Source: Mucilaginibacter cryoferens (GTDB taxonomy: Bacteria > Bacteroidota > Bacteroidia > Sphingobacteriales > Sphingobacteriaceae). From it: DNA of 64,000 nt. The number at the start of each line of letters is the position of its first letter. Position 1 is the first letter of the stretch. The stretch lies in contig NZ_JACHCR010000018.1 in NCBI RefSeq assembly GCF_014205845.1, positions 89,877 to 153,876 on the forward strand, written 5' to 3'. The position numbers and the translations under genes were made by a program. Below the pieces are notes generated by a model. The model did not search any database. It worked only from the letters and a program-made list of their open reading frames with translations, and was not told where the DNA came from. Positions 26,192-34,487 of the stretch are shown here, in pieces.

Positions 26192-26503
26192 CTATCGTTG
26201 ATCTTTCTCTTTCAACGCATTGATTAGGTTTTCCGTTAGGTGGTCACTGGAAGTGCCGTAGCCATTGACCAATATGCCCTTAATGTTGTGTTTAATGGAG
26301 GAAATAGCATATACAATGGCTGCATCGGCAGGATCAGAAGGGCCTTCAAAACGGTAATGTTTATCCACGACAAATTCCTCAGGATGAATTTTTAAATCAT
26401 TTCTGGCGCATTCCAAGCAGTCGTCTTTTAAATTAAAATCAGTAGTATAACCTTCCTTTTGCAAGTGGTTTAGCACTTCAGAAAGTGTCGTCATGGTATT
26501 CAT
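26192..26503 (-). CDS. Conserved small protein, function unknown
   Basis: About 103 residues starting MNTMTTLSEVLNHLQKEGY. It has the pattern GYTTDFNLKDDCLEC...HPEEFVVDKHYRFEG...VYAISS...KGILVNGYG of a Bacteroidota small-protein family that databases sometimes label phosphoribosylpyrophosphate synthetase; nothing here resembles that enzyme. An upstream in-frame ATG at 26533 would add 10 residues, and I prefer 26503 because homology begins there. The protein has no signal or membrane segment. It is a single gene on the minus strand, convergent with the kinase upstream. Confidence 0.7.
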   Translation of the reverse strand: MNTMTTLSEVLNHLQKEGYTTDFNLKDDCLECARNDLKIHPEEFVVDKHYRFEGPSDPADAAIVYAISSIKHNIKGILVNGYGTSSDHLTENLINALKEKDQR

Positions 26504-26533
26504 AGGCTTTTTATTCAAAGTTAACATACTCAC

Positions 26534-26878
26534 CCGTTAATGACGCCGGATATCAAATTAACACCATATCCTATTAAGAGATCATGCCGTTGCCTTGCTT
26601 GCATTTAATCAATGGGTTCGCTTTGAGAAAACCGTAACTGTGCAAGAAATAGCTATAGGTCTAATATTCTACTCTCCGTATTCCCTATAAACACCAATAA
26701 TTTTTTGGACCCCCTAAATTTTCATAATGATGAGTATCAATGATTATGATGCCCGGCATCACTCTTTTGCGCCGCACTTCAAGTGATCTTTGTTAAATCA
26801 AAATAGCATTAACCAAGAGGTGTTTGTTCAAAGACCAACTGGTGCTACACTAATTTTCATCGTTAATTATTTATACCC
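26534..26878. other. 345-nt intergenic region with one FNR-like box
   Basis: This gap lies between divergent genes. The only structured element I see is the TGAT-N4-ATCA palindrome at 26728-26739. No tRNA, repeat or small frame with a good start was found. Confidence 0.6.
26728..26739. promoter_or_regulatory. FNR-like box TGAT-GAGT-ATCA
   Basis: This is a perfect TGAT-N4-ATCA palindrome with flanks A..A (FNR consensus TTGAT-N4-ATCAA). It lies 139 nt before the start at 26879. It matches the half-sites expected for regulators with an ExxSR recognition helix such as the receiver-Crp fusion at 34488. Confidence 0.5.
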
Positions 26879-27094
26879 ATGACGTACAATGTTTATCATA
26901 TTCGGGGAGTAGACATGATCTGGTGCTTCCTTGTATTTATACTGATCTTCCTGGCACTTGCTACCGCATCGGTTGTTCCGGGGCTGCGGAAAAGAAAGGC
27001 TGGTGCGCATAATACAACAAGGGCTCTCATTCAGGATCATCCTTTGGATACTGACCAGGGGAATGGAAACGGTATTGTCAGAAAAAACTTATGA
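26879..27094 (+). CDS. Small single-pass membrane protein, divergent relative of the SHOCT membrane proteins
   Basis: 71 residues: a short aromatic N-terminus (YNVYHIRGVDMIW), one transmembrane helix (about 13-32), then PGLRKRK and a polar tail. The layout matches the two SHOCT proteins of this window (54548 and 59478; YYNNF.GMDFIWW, helix, DIP.QRNKK) but the C-terminal SHOCT motif is absent. I therefore read it as a distant family member, an inference from pattern only. Its stop overlaps the next start by 4 nt (ATGA), so the two are translationally coupled. An FNR-like box lies upstream. Confidence 0.6.
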   Translation: MTYNVYHIRGVDMIWCFLVFILIFLALATASVVPGLRKRKAGAHNTTRALIQDHPLDTDQGNGNGIVRKNL

Positions 27095-27486
27095 GTATAG
27101 CACTTCAAGTTGGTTGGTTATTCGTATTAGCCATCCCCGTCGCCTGTATGGCATGGACCGTAACCCATGAAGAGGTATTTCGTGAACCACGCGAATATTT
27201 CGCAAAGAGAAGCCGGGAGGGCAAAACTATCATCGAAAGGAAGTTTTTTTACCTTTTTACGTGTGAGTATTGCTTCAGCCACTACGTTACAATCCTGATC
27301 CTGATTTTTACTGAATACCACCTTCTATTCGATAACTGGAGAGGCTATGTAATCGCGGGATTCGCCCTTGTATGGATAGCTAATATTTACATGAGCTTAT
27401 ATGCACTCATCAGAGTCGATATCAAAAGAGATAATGCCGAAATTAAAAAGATGGACGAAAGGGCTAATAAACTCCCTGCCAAATAG
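27091..27486 (+). CDS. Small inner-membrane protein, function unknown
   Basis: 131 residues with three predicted membrane helices (about 6-24, 60-80 and 88-112) and a C-terminal charged tail (DIKRDNAEIKKMDERANK). A CEYC motif (YLFTCEYCFSHYV) at the start of the second helix recalls the CxxC of DUF1360-type membrane proteins; I would not go further than that. The start overlaps the preceding gene by 4 nt. It belongs to the small operon just before hsp20. Confidence 0.65.
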   Translation: MSIALQVGWLFVLAIPVACMAWTVTHEEVFREPREYFAKRSREGKTIIERKFFYLFTCEYCFSHYVTILILIFTEYHLLFDNWRGYVIAGFALVWIANIYMSLYALIRVDIKRDNAEIKKMDERANKLPAK

Positions 27487-27587
27487 AAGAAGGCCTGTGT
27501 TTCAGGAGTCATCCATTGAACTGACAGCTATCGTAAATTGAACCGACCTGAATACCGACTATTATTTCTAAAATAAAATCTATTTAT

Positions 27588-27995
27588 ATGTCAAACGTAA
27601 TTAAATCAAAGAAAGCCAGTGAAACCTCTATTGTTGAAGAATTCCTGGCTGCAAATAACCCCGTTTCCCTTCATAATGCTGTTAATATCCGGGAAACCGG
27701 TCACAAGTACGAACTTCAAATAATAGCTCCGGGATTTAAAAAGGGAGATTTTAGCATTACTGCTGATGGCGGCCTGCTAACTATTAGCGCCGAAACAGAT
27801 GACGAAAAAAGTGATGAGGAAGGAACATTCACCCGGCGGGAGTTTTCAAGATCTTCGTTTGGTCGCGCTTTTAAATTACCCGAAAATGTACTGACAGATC
27901 ATATTTCCGCATCCTATGATCACGGCATTCTTACACTGGACCTAAAAAAGAACGACAGGTTTTTCCTAGGTAAAAAGCATGTGGCCATCGACTGA
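27588..27995 (+). CDS. Hsp20/alpha-crystallin small heat shock protein
   Basis: This 135-residue sHSP is an ATP-independent holdase that keeps unfolding proteins soluble. The alpha-crystallin domain spans about 32-125 (VNIRETGHKYELQIIAPGFKKGDF to HGILTLDLKK), with the typical EFSRSSFGRAFKLPENV beta-strand pair. The usual C-terminal IxI oligomerisation motif is not evident; the end is GKKHVAID. A 101-nt leader separates it from the membrane gene upstream. Neighbours (BON, usp genes) are common companions in stress regulons. Confidence 0.9.
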   Translation: MSNVIKSKKASETSIVEEFLAANNPVSLHNAVNIRETGHKYELQIIAPGFKKGDFSITADGGLLTISAETDDEKSDEEGTFTRREFSRSSFGRAFKLPENVLTDHISASYDHGILTLDLKKNDRFFLGKKHVAID

Positions 27996-28065
27996 ACCCA
28001 GTCATGGGATAACGATCCCCAATCTTTGAAACAAAATAATTATAAACTACTATATCTAAAATCAA

Positions 28066-28725
28066 ATGAAAACTAACGAAGAATTACAGAAAGACGTTCA
28101 AAACGCAATCAAATGGGAACCATTGTTAAGTGCAGCAGAGATTGGCGTAACGGCTAAGGATGGTGTTATTACCTTAAGTGGTTCAGTAAATAGTTATGCC
28201 AAGAAGAAACACGCCGAACACGCGGCTAAAAATGTAGCTGGCGTAAAAGTGGTTGCTGAAACTATCGACATCAACTTCGGTAGCCTGAGCAAAAAAAGTG
28301 ATACCGAGATCGCCCACGAGATCGTAAATGCCTGGCAGTGGAACTGGGAAGTTCCTGAAGATAAAATAAAAGTAAAAGTGGAAGACGGTTGGGTAACCCT
28401 TGAAGGTGAATTACAATGGAATTCCCAAAAGGAAGCAGCTAATAAATCAGTAGAGCACCTGATGGGGGTTACGGGCGTATCAAATAATATTGTCATAAAA
28501 TCTGAAGCTCACGACAGGGTAGAAAAAGCGGCTATTGAAGATGCGCTAACCAGGAGTTGGTCAATTGATGATGAAGAGATCCTGGTTAAAGTAAAAGGCA
28601 ATAATGTCACGCTTTCCGGAATAGTTGAATCTATCTATCAGAAAGATGAAGCAGGCCGTATTGCCTGGAATGCACCTGGTGTACTTTCCGTGGAAAACGA
28701 ATTGCTCGTTGAATACGATTGTTAA
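28066..28725 (+). CDS. Triple BON-domain protein
   Basis: 219 residues made of three consecutive BON domains (about 2-70, 78-147, 150-217), each with the pattern VTAKDGVITLSGSV...A..V.GV..V. Each domain is about 68 residues, as expected. No signal peptide is present, unlike OsmY, so it is probably cytoplasmic. BON domains bind phospholipid or other hydrophobic surfaces in characterised cases. A rho-independent terminator follows at 28736, so this gene ends its transcript. Confidence 0.88.
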   Translation: MKTNEELQKDVQNAIKWEPLLSAAEIGVTAKDGVITLSGSVNSYAKKKHAEHAAKNVAGVKVVAETIDINFGSLSKKSDTEIAHEIVNAWQWNWEVPEDKIKVKVEDGWVTLEGELQWNSQKEAANKSVEHLMGVTGVSNNIVIKSEAHDRVEKAAIEDALTRSWSIDDEEILVKVKGNNVTLSGIVESIYQKDEAGRIAWNAPGVLSVENELLVEYDC

Positions 28726-28735
28726 TATTGAAAAG

Positions 28736-28763
28736 GGCTGTTTCGTTGTGGAACAGCCTTTTT
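28736..28763 (+). terminator. Rho-independent terminator after the BON gene
   Basis: A GGCTGTT stem (28736-28742) pairs with AACAGCC (28752-28758) across a 9-nt loop, followed by five T residues. It starts 10 nt past the stop codon. Confidence 0.8.
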
Positions 28764-28845
28764 GCTTTGGTGCTTTTTAGCACAAAGACACTGTTTTGAT
28801 GCACCGGTTTAACAAGCAAACCGTGTTTACAAACAGCTAATAGGA

Positions 28846-28857
28846 TGATACAAGTCA
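28846..28857. promoter_or_regulatory. FNR-like box, one mismatch (TGAT-ACAA-GTCA)
   Basis: It lies 51 nt upstream of the start at 28909, a fitting distance for an activator site. One base departs from the TGAT-N4-ATCA pattern. Confidence 0.3.
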
Positions 28858-28908
28858 CTCGTTAATAGCCAAATTGCCATCATCTTTACCATAATCAAAT
28901 AAGAAATT

Positions 28909-30213
28909 ATGGAAGCAGGACGAAAGCTGTTAAACGGCGTAGAGAGCAATGGAAAGGTTTTTTTTATTTGCTGTATTAGTATTCTTTTATGTGGCTCGTC
29001 CGTTGAAGGCTTATCAAGGCCGTCCGAAAATGCAATACGCTTCTTAGCAAAGCCGGAACTGTCCGTTCTTAACGAAATACGCATTCAGTTATCAGATCAA
29101 AAAAATCCCCTGCACATCAATTATCCGGGGGAAATAAACAGACTTTATCTTCAAGCGGGTGATAAACTATTGTGGTTAGCCCCCGATACCGTAAAAATGC
29201 ATGCCGGGGATGCAATGATGATCCTTGATTGCGTATTGCAGTATGGACTTAGTCATCGTGATTACCATCCTCAGGAATTACTATACGATAAACTCAATTT
29301 ATATACTTCGAAATTCTCAAAGATCCCTTTCGCTAAAAAAGCCCGGTTTGATATTCTGCTAACGGATGCGATGTTGACCCTAATGAATAACCTGCATTAC
29401 GGTAAGTTAAATCCTGAACACACTGCCGAACAAATTGATGCTTCTGGCTTTACCGGTTTCCGGGCAAATAACACCTTGATGTCAGCTCTGAAAAGCGGTG
29501 ATTTCACAGGTGTAGTTGCAGGTGTACAGCCTAAATCAAAAATGTATTTAAACCTGCAATACCGGATGCACCTGTTGGAGGGTCGCTATACAGCAGAGTG
29601 CTATACCGTTCCGGAATCTGATATTCGGAAAATGGCCATCAATATGGAACGTTTGCGTTGGGTGAGCACGGATAACCCTGTCTACATGCTCGTGAATATT
29701 CCCGCTGCCACACTTAACTTAATTACTCCTGAAACCAGTTATCAATTTAAGGTAGTTGTTGGTAGACCTTCTTCGCCGACACCAGTGCAACGTGGAGTTG
29801 TTGATTTTTTTACTCTCGCTCAACCGGGACCGCGCTGGGCGTTCGAATCAAACAAAGTCATGAAAATAAGTATAAGAGGCGGCGCTTATAAGCAGCTTTT
29901 TAATAAAAAACAAAGATCGCTCAGTATGGGTAGTGTCTTGGTTGAGCAACCTGCTAAACTCGCCGGATTGCTGTTGAAGCAAGATAACGCAATGGTTCTC
30001 GCTTTTGAGATGAATAATGCCATTGCTAACCATAAAACAAAAAAAATTAATTTAAAAAATCCAGTTCCGGTAATTATTACCTACCTCACTTGCGAAGTGA
30101 AGGACGGGGTTATGATCACTTATAGAGATATTTATAAGCAGGATAAAAATCTGGAAATGGCGCTGTACGGAATTAAACAACCGTTCATTATCAACAATAA
30201 AATTAACCTGTAA
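28909..30213 (+). CDS. L,D-transpeptidase-fold protein (YcbB type) lacking catalytic Cys and His
   Basis: This is a 434-residue exported protein. An N-terminal membrane/signal segment (VFFICCISILLCG) is followed by the helical scaffold of YcbB-type L,D-transpeptidases (about 60-250) and a YkuD-like catalytic fold (about 255-400), recognisable from NMERLRW, YMLVNIPAATLNLI and VVVGRPSSPTP. The active-site block that normally reads YLHDTP...SHGCIRVE appears here as SIRGGA...SMGSVLVE. Arg323 stands for the catalytic His, Ser342 for the nucleophilic Cys, and Leu344 for the conserved Arg. It should therefore not form 3-3 cross-links and may bind peptidoglycan or regulate an active enzyme. The frame is otherwise intact. 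Confidence 0.8.
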   Translation: MEAGRKLLNGVESNGKVFFICCISILLCGSSVEGLSRPSENAIRFLAKPELSVLNEIRIQLSDQKNPLHINYPGEINRLYLQAGDKLLWLAPDTVKMHAGDAMMILDCVLQYGLSHRDYHPQELLYDKLNLYTSKFSKIPFAKKARFDILLTDAMLTLMNNLHYGKLNPEHTAEQIDASGFTGFRANNTLMSALKSGDFTGVVAGVQPKSKMYLNLQYRMHLLEGRYTAECYTVPESDIRKMAINMERLRWVSTDNPVYMLVNIPAATLNLITPETSYQFKVVVGRPSSPTPVQRGVVDFFTLAQPGPRWAFESNKVMKISIRGGAYKQLFNKKQRSLSMGSVLVEQPAKLAGLLLKQDNAMVLAFEMNNAIANHKTKKINLKNPVPVIITYLTCEVKDGVMITYRDIYKQDKNLEMALYGIKQPFIINNKINL

Positions 30214-30231
30214 ATAAATTGCTCCAACATC

Positions 30232-31134
30232 ATGAAAAAGATAGCTGTTTTAACTGATTTTTCCGTCCGGGCTGAAAATGCTGCCATCTACGCTTTGCAT
30301 TTAGCCCAATATTTAAATGCAAACATTGTACTGTACAACTCATTTGTGATACCCTCTGCAGAACCATTGGCAAGCCAGGTGGCCTGGCCGATGGAAGATT
30401 ATGATCAGCTGAAAGGTGAGAATGAAAAATGTATGGAATTATTTACCTTGAAATTGAAAAGGGAATTATCCGCGTTCTCCGATAACGACTTTAAGCCTAC
30501 GATCACTGGAAAGTGTCATTTTGGACATCTTACTGCTTATCTTGATGAGTTTGTTGCAGATAACCAAATCGTTATGCTGGTTATGGCCAGTCATCAAAAA
30601 GGTTTTTCGGCAATGATGCTGGGTAATCATTTAACAGAAATTATAGAAAGTACAGCGTTGCCTGTTTTAGTCATCCCGGAAGACCGACAGTTTAATAAAT
30701 TAAATAAAATTGCCTTCGCGACAGACTTTGGCAAATCTGATCTGGAGGTGCTGAATGCGGTCAAAGATCTGGCTATGCCATTTCATGGTGAAGTGATGCT
30801 TGCCCATATTTGTGAAGATCCATCAAGCCAGGAAGCAAAGCATAATTTGGATTTTTTTCTGACCCAGGTTTCCAACAAAATAAATTATCCCAATATTTAT
30901 TATCGTGACGTAGTAGACCAACATATTAAGAGCGGCCTGGAATGGCTTGTGGATAACGTAGCATTTGACTTACTGGTGATGGTTCATCGTGATAAAGGTT
31001 TCTTTACCAAACTTTTTAATAATAGTAATACAGAAACAATGGCAGCAGCAACGCATTTACCGTTACTGGTATATCCGGAAACAGGAGCAATTATAACAAC
31101 TGGTAACATTAAAAAACAATATTCATCAATCTAA
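30232..31134 (+). CDS. Universal stress protein, tandem UspA domains
   Basis: 300 residues comprising two UspA domains (about 1-145 and 157-285). Domain 1 starts KKIAVLTDFSVRAENAA and ends LPVLVIPED; domain 2 starts KIAFATDFGKSDLE and ends LPLLVYPE. The ATP-binding GxxG-x9-G(S/T) loop is degenerate in both, so nucleotide binding is uncertain. It begins 18 nt after the transpeptidase-like gene, which suggests one transcript. Tandem USPs of this size are standard in Bacteroidota stress islands. Confidence 0.88.
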   Translation: MKKIAVLTDFSVRAENAAIYALHLAQYLNANIVLYNSFVIPSAEPLASQVAWPMEDYDQLKGENEKCMELFTLKLKRELSAFSDNDFKPTITGKCHFGHLTAYLDEFVADNQIVMLVMASHQKGFSAMMLGNHLTEIIESTALPVLVIPEDRQFNKLNKIAFATDFGKSDLEVLNAVKDLAMPFHGEVMLAHICEDPSSQEAKHNLDFFLTQVSNKINYPNIYYRDVVDQHIKSGLEWLVDNVAFDLLVMVHRDKGFFTKLFNNSNTETMAAATHLPLLVYPETGAIITTGNIKKQYSSI

Positions 31135-31208
31135 CGTCATGTGCATCACTCAAACCGGTAGGGGTTTAATCAACAAGAGGGGCATCCTCCGACAATTATC
31201 CATTTGAA

Positions 31209-32216
31209 ATGAAAATACCTGAAATGATGCATGCCATGGTGCTGGAAAAAGTTGGTCTGCCACTGGTCTACAAAGATATTCCCGTTCCGGTAGCAAAAGG
31301 GTTTCAGGTGCTGATCAAAGTAAAAGCATGCGGGGTCTGTCAGACAGACCTGCTTATAATAGATGGAGAGTTGACCTGCCCGAAGCTGCCAGTGGTTCCA
31401 GGGCATGGAATTATTGGCAGAATAGTCTGTAAAGGAGCCACAGTAGGCAATTTTTATAATGGTGACCTGGTGGGAGTGCCCTGGTTAGGTCACACCTGCG
31501 GTTACTGCAAGTTTTGCCTTGAAGGAAAAGAAAATCTTTGCGATAAAGCATCTTTTACCGGTTATACAATGAATGGTGGTTTTGCGGAATATGTAATAGC
31601 AGATATAAGGTTTTGCATCGGCCTTGGAGCGGAATATGACAGTCCCTCGGCCACGGCTTTACTTTGTACCGGTCTTATCGGCTACCGGTCGTTCAGTATG
31701 ATAGAGGTATCTGCAAAAAATATCGGCATTTATGGATTTGGCCAGGCAGCTCAAATCATCACCAGAATTGCAAAATTGCAAGGCAAACGTTTGTTTGCTT
31801 TTACCCGGGAAACCGATAAGGAAGCGCAGATTTTTGCTTTAAGAATAGGTGCCGACTGGGCGGGGAGCAGCAACGAGAGTCCTCCTGAAAAGCTTGATGC
31901 CGCGATCATTTTTGCCCCTGAAGGAGAGTTGATCCCCAAAGCCCTGATGAATGTAGACAAGGGGGGACAGGTAATCTGTGCAGCTATCCAAATGACAGAT
32001 GTCCCCGCATTTCCTTATCATTTACTATGGGGGGAAAGGTCTGTCAGATCGGTAACAAACACGACTCGACAGGATAACGCAGCCTTTTTTGAGCTATTAA
32101 AGAATATTCCTGTTCATATTCAAACAGAAATATTTGAATTAAAACAAGTCAACGATGCCATACTTAAGATCAGGCATGGAAAAGTAAAGGGAAGTGCAGT
32201 CCTGATTATGGAATAA
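31209..32216 (+). CDS. Zinc-dependent alcohol dehydrogenase
   Basis: 335-residue medium-chain dehydrogenase. The GroES-like N-terminal domain has catalytic zinc ligands C44 (GVCQTD) and H66 (PGHGIIG), plus four structural-zinc cysteines in CGYCKFCLEGKENLC (about 98-112). The Rossmann domain has the dinucleotide loop GFGQAA near 178. The usual GHE/GHQ at the catalytic His is GHG here, a small oddity. It would interconvert alcohols and aldehydes with NAD(P). Its place among usp and hypoxia-type genes fits a fermentative or redox-balancing role, which is an inference. Confidence 0.85.
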   Translation: MKIPEMMHAMVLEKVGLPLVYKDIPVPVAKGFQVLIKVKACGVCQTDLLIIDGELTCPKLPVVPGHGIIGRIVCKGATVGNFYNGDLVGVPWLGHTCGYCKFCLEGKENLCDKASFTGYTMNGGFAEYVIADIRFCIGLGAEYDSPSATALLCTGLIGYRSFSMIEVSAKNIGIYGFGQAAQIITRIAKLQGKRLFAFTRETDKEAQIFALRIGADWAGSSNESPPEKLDAAIIFAPEGELIPKALMNVDKGGQVICAAIQMTDVPAFPYHLLWGERSVRSVTNTTRQDNAAFFELLKNIPVHIQTEIFELKQVNDAILKIRHGKVKGSAVLIME

Positions 32217-32238
32217 CGATAGGAAGGTGATCCATAAG

Positions 32239-32264
32239 ACATTCTTTCTGATAAGATGTTTTTT
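32239..32264 (+). terminator. Possible terminator after the alcohol dehydrogenase
   Basis: A short bulged stem (ACAT-T-CTT pairing with AAGATGT) with a 6-nt loop and a run of six T residues starts 23 nt past the stop codon. The stem is weak. Confidence 0.4.
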
Positions 32265-32267
32265 AAC

Positions 32268-32600
32268 TTACGCTGTTTCGCAAGGTAATGCGCCGCATGC
32301 TTTGTTCCTTGGTAGCTGTAGTTTATTGTTCCAATTATAAATAACCCATTTGCTTACCTGTCTGAATGTCTGTTCTTCATTAGGAAGATTAATCAGCATC
32401 GTCTCAATTTTTTGCGCCGATTTAATGGTTATGAGCGCGTTCTTATTCATTAACTGATTGATCAGAAAAACAACCTCGCAGCCCTGATGCCGGTTAAAAA
32501 CAGTAAAACCAAAGTATTCTAATTGTTTGCCGTTATTTTCCTTATTCCATTTATAACGGTTTTTAAAAAGCAGATCGTCCTTGTGGTAAGTATTTTTCAT
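32268..32600 (-). CDS. Hypothetical protein
   Basis: 110 residues with no family I recognise. It is basic and Asn/Lys-rich, begins MKNTYHKDDLLFKNRYKWN, has a central hydrophobic stretch (CEVVFLINQL) and ends with two cysteines (ACGALPCETA). There is no signal peptide or membrane helix. It sits alone on the minus strand between two plus-strand genes, convergent with the alcohol dehydrogenase. Length and composition are plausible for a real small gene, but there is no independent support. Confidence 0.45.
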   Translation of the reverse strand: MKNTYHKDDLLFKNRYKWNKENNGKQLEYFGFTVFNRHQGCEVVFLINQLMNKNALITIKSAQKIETMLINLPNEEQTFRQVSKWVIYNWNNKLQLPRNKACGALPCETA

Positions 32601-32676
32601 GTGAAGGTTGTTTTTAATTCAATCAAAAGTATCTTTTAGCAGCTTCATGGCCGGTGAGCGGGGACAGCATTATTCA

Positions 32677-32718
32677 TGATGTTCGTCAAACCCGGATTAC
32701 CGTTGCTGACGAATATCA
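32677..32718. promoter_or_regulatory. Two near-FNR boxes upstream of the second usp
   Basis: TGAT-GTTC-GTCA (32677-32688) and TGAC-GAAT-ATCA (32707-32718) each differ from TGAT-N4-ATCA by one base. The nearer one ends 57 nt before the start at 32776. Confidence 0.3.
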
Positions 32719-32775
32719 TGGTTTTAAATGCCCGATATCATGCTCCAGGTTCTCCTGCTTGGGTAGGTTTGTTAT

Positions 32776-33696
32776 ATGAAAACTATCCTGGTACTAACAA
32801 ATTTTACAATAAGGGCAGGAGCTGCTGCCAGATTTGCCTTGCAACTGGCTATCAAAAGTCAGGCAAACCTGGTCTTATGTAATGTGATTGAGCCAAATTC
32901 ACGCTTTTTTTATGATACCGGCTATATAACTGATACGCAACGGGAACTTAAAAAAGATAGCCTGGCCGACTTGGAGGAAACAGCAAACAGGTTGAAAAAA
33001 ATGATCCCGATGGGGGAAGCTTTTACTCCGCAGATTGATTATATCGTACCTTTTGGAATATTAACCGTTATAATCGAGAAAATCATTTCCGAAAGAAAAG
33101 TTGATATCGTAGTTATGGCTACACACCGAGCAAATGTTTTTACAAGGTTTTTATCCCAAAGGCATATTTATAAGTTGATTGACAATTTCAGTTGCCCGGC
33201 ATTGCTGATCCCGGAAGGGTTTCCTTATCAGGAAATATGTGGTATAGGGTATGCTACTGATCTTACTTTCGATAATACAAAGACCATCGATTACCTGACA
33301 AAAATGGCTGCTCCTTTACATGCTGCAATTGCTATCAATTACATTTCCCCGGTTGGATTCCCTACAACTCCATCTGAGAGGGAAAATGGCTTTTCTTTAA
33401 TCTTTCATCAGAATCAAGATCATCCGTTAATATCGTATAATAATATAAAGGCTGATAATATCAGGGACGGGATATTAAACGTTAGCAGCTCAAAAACTAT
33501 AAATGTCCTGGCATTGGTGCATAAACACTATTCTTTCGTCGAGGGACTTTTTCACAGAAGTATAAGTAAGCAGATGGCCGGTTGCTCACGAATCCCATTA
33601 CTGATTTTACCTGATTCATTTTGCAGGAATATTACGGATTGGGAAAATGATTTATTAAACGATTACCAGTATCAGTCTGCAATGATTGTTAGTTGA
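32776..33696 (+). CDS. Universal stress protein, tandem UspA domains (second)
   Basis: 306 residues. Domain 1 (about 1-150) is clear, starting KTILVLTNFTIRAGAAARFAL and ending CPALLIPEG. Domain 2 (about 155-290) starts GIGYATDLTFDNTKTIDYL and is more diverged but ends with the same LLILPD strand. Nucleotide-binding residues are not well kept. Transcription probably starts just upstream, where two near-FNR boxes lie. Convergent with the DUF1275 gene, whose stop is 22 nt away. Confidence 0.85.
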   Translation: MKTILVLTNFTIRAGAAARFALQLAIKSQANLVLCNVIEPNSRFFYDTGYITDTQRELKKDSLADLEETANRLKKMIPMGEAFTPQIDYIVPFGILTVIIEKIISERKVDIVVMATHRANVFTRFLSQRHIYKLIDNFSCPALLIPEGFPYQEICGIGYATDLTFDNTKTIDYLTKMAAPLHAAIAINYISPVGFPTTPSERENGFSLIFHQNQDHPLISYNNIKADNIRDGILNVSSSKTINVLALVHKHYSFVEGLFHRSISKQMAGCSRIPLLILPDSFCRNITDWENDLLNDYQYQSAMIVS

Positions 33697-33718
33697 TGGG
33701 TAGTTTTTAATTTTTGAT

Positions 33719-34471
33719 TTACGTCTTCCAATGGACCGATTTTCTGAATTTACCAGCTTTTACATGGTAGTAATGCTGCGCTTTTACGTAAAATATATCG
33801 TAAGCCAGGGCTGAAAATAATATGATCACAGGTATAAAAAAGGAATGAAAATCCCAAATACGATAAAGGTAGGCTCCCGAAACTGCACCCGTCATAAAGA
33901 AGAAAATGATATATAGCCTGAGTTTTATCCTTGCGTAAAGCGCAGGTCGTTCGGTCGTTTTCTTGTGAAATAAATGCGCGGTATCGATACCAAGATCAGT
34001 GAAGGTTCCGGTAAGGTGAGTAGTCCTCACGACAGAACCGGAAACCATGGAAACGAGTGCGTTTTGCAGTCCCATAGCAAACAACAAACTACCCGCAAAG
34101 AATTCTTTGGATACCAGCGAACCATTATACCGGTAACCGTATAGTGCTGACACTAATAAAATCGATATTTCAATCAGAACCGGAATCAGGTAAGAAAAAC
34201 GCTGGTGTTTGCTGGTTAATGATACTATCAAACTTGAAACAAAAGCGCCCGCAAAAAAAAGGAACATCCACAATGCTACTACTTTTGCAGTTTTCCAGTC
34301 TTCCAGCGCTACTCTTTCCGCAAATAATGCAACGTGCCCGGTTATATTGGTTGTTAAAACCGAAAACACAAGGAAGCCTGCAGCATTTACAAAGCCTGCC
34401 GTTAACCCCAGGAGCGCCGCAAGTTTAAGATTGTGTTGCGGGGTGCGCTTTGAGCCGCGGTGTCTTAACAT
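33719..34471 (-). CDS. DUF1275 (YoaK-like) membrane protein
   Basis: 250 residues with about six membrane helices. The family hallmark GFVNAAGFLVFSVLTTNITGH near residue 25-48 and GLQNALVSMVSG...RTTHLTGTFTDLG near 130-165 identify DUF1275. Function is unknown. Its start is 16 nt after the stop of the response regulator gene (34488) on the same strand, so it is probably the last gene of that signalling operon and thus a candidate component of the sensing system. Confidence 0.88.
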   Translation of the reverse strand: MLRHRGSKRTPQHNLKLAALLGLTAGFVNAAGFLVFSVLTTNITGHVALFAERVALEDWKTAKVVALWMFLFFAGAFVSSLIVSLTSKHQRFSYLIPVLIEISILLVSALYGYRYNGSLVSKEFFAGSLLFAMGLQNALVSMVSGSVVRTTHLTGTFTDLGIDTAHLFHKKTTERPALYARIKLRLYIIFFFMTGAVSGAYLYRIWDFHSFFIPVIILFSALAYDIFYVKAQHYYHVKAGKFRKSVHWKT

Positions 34472-34487
34472 CAGTCGTTATCGTAAT

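Noticed and set aside
26192-26503. Phosphoribosylpyrophosphate synthetase, a label this small family sometimes carries
   Set aside because: About 100 residues without any PRPP-synthetase motif; the label looks like a propagated error.
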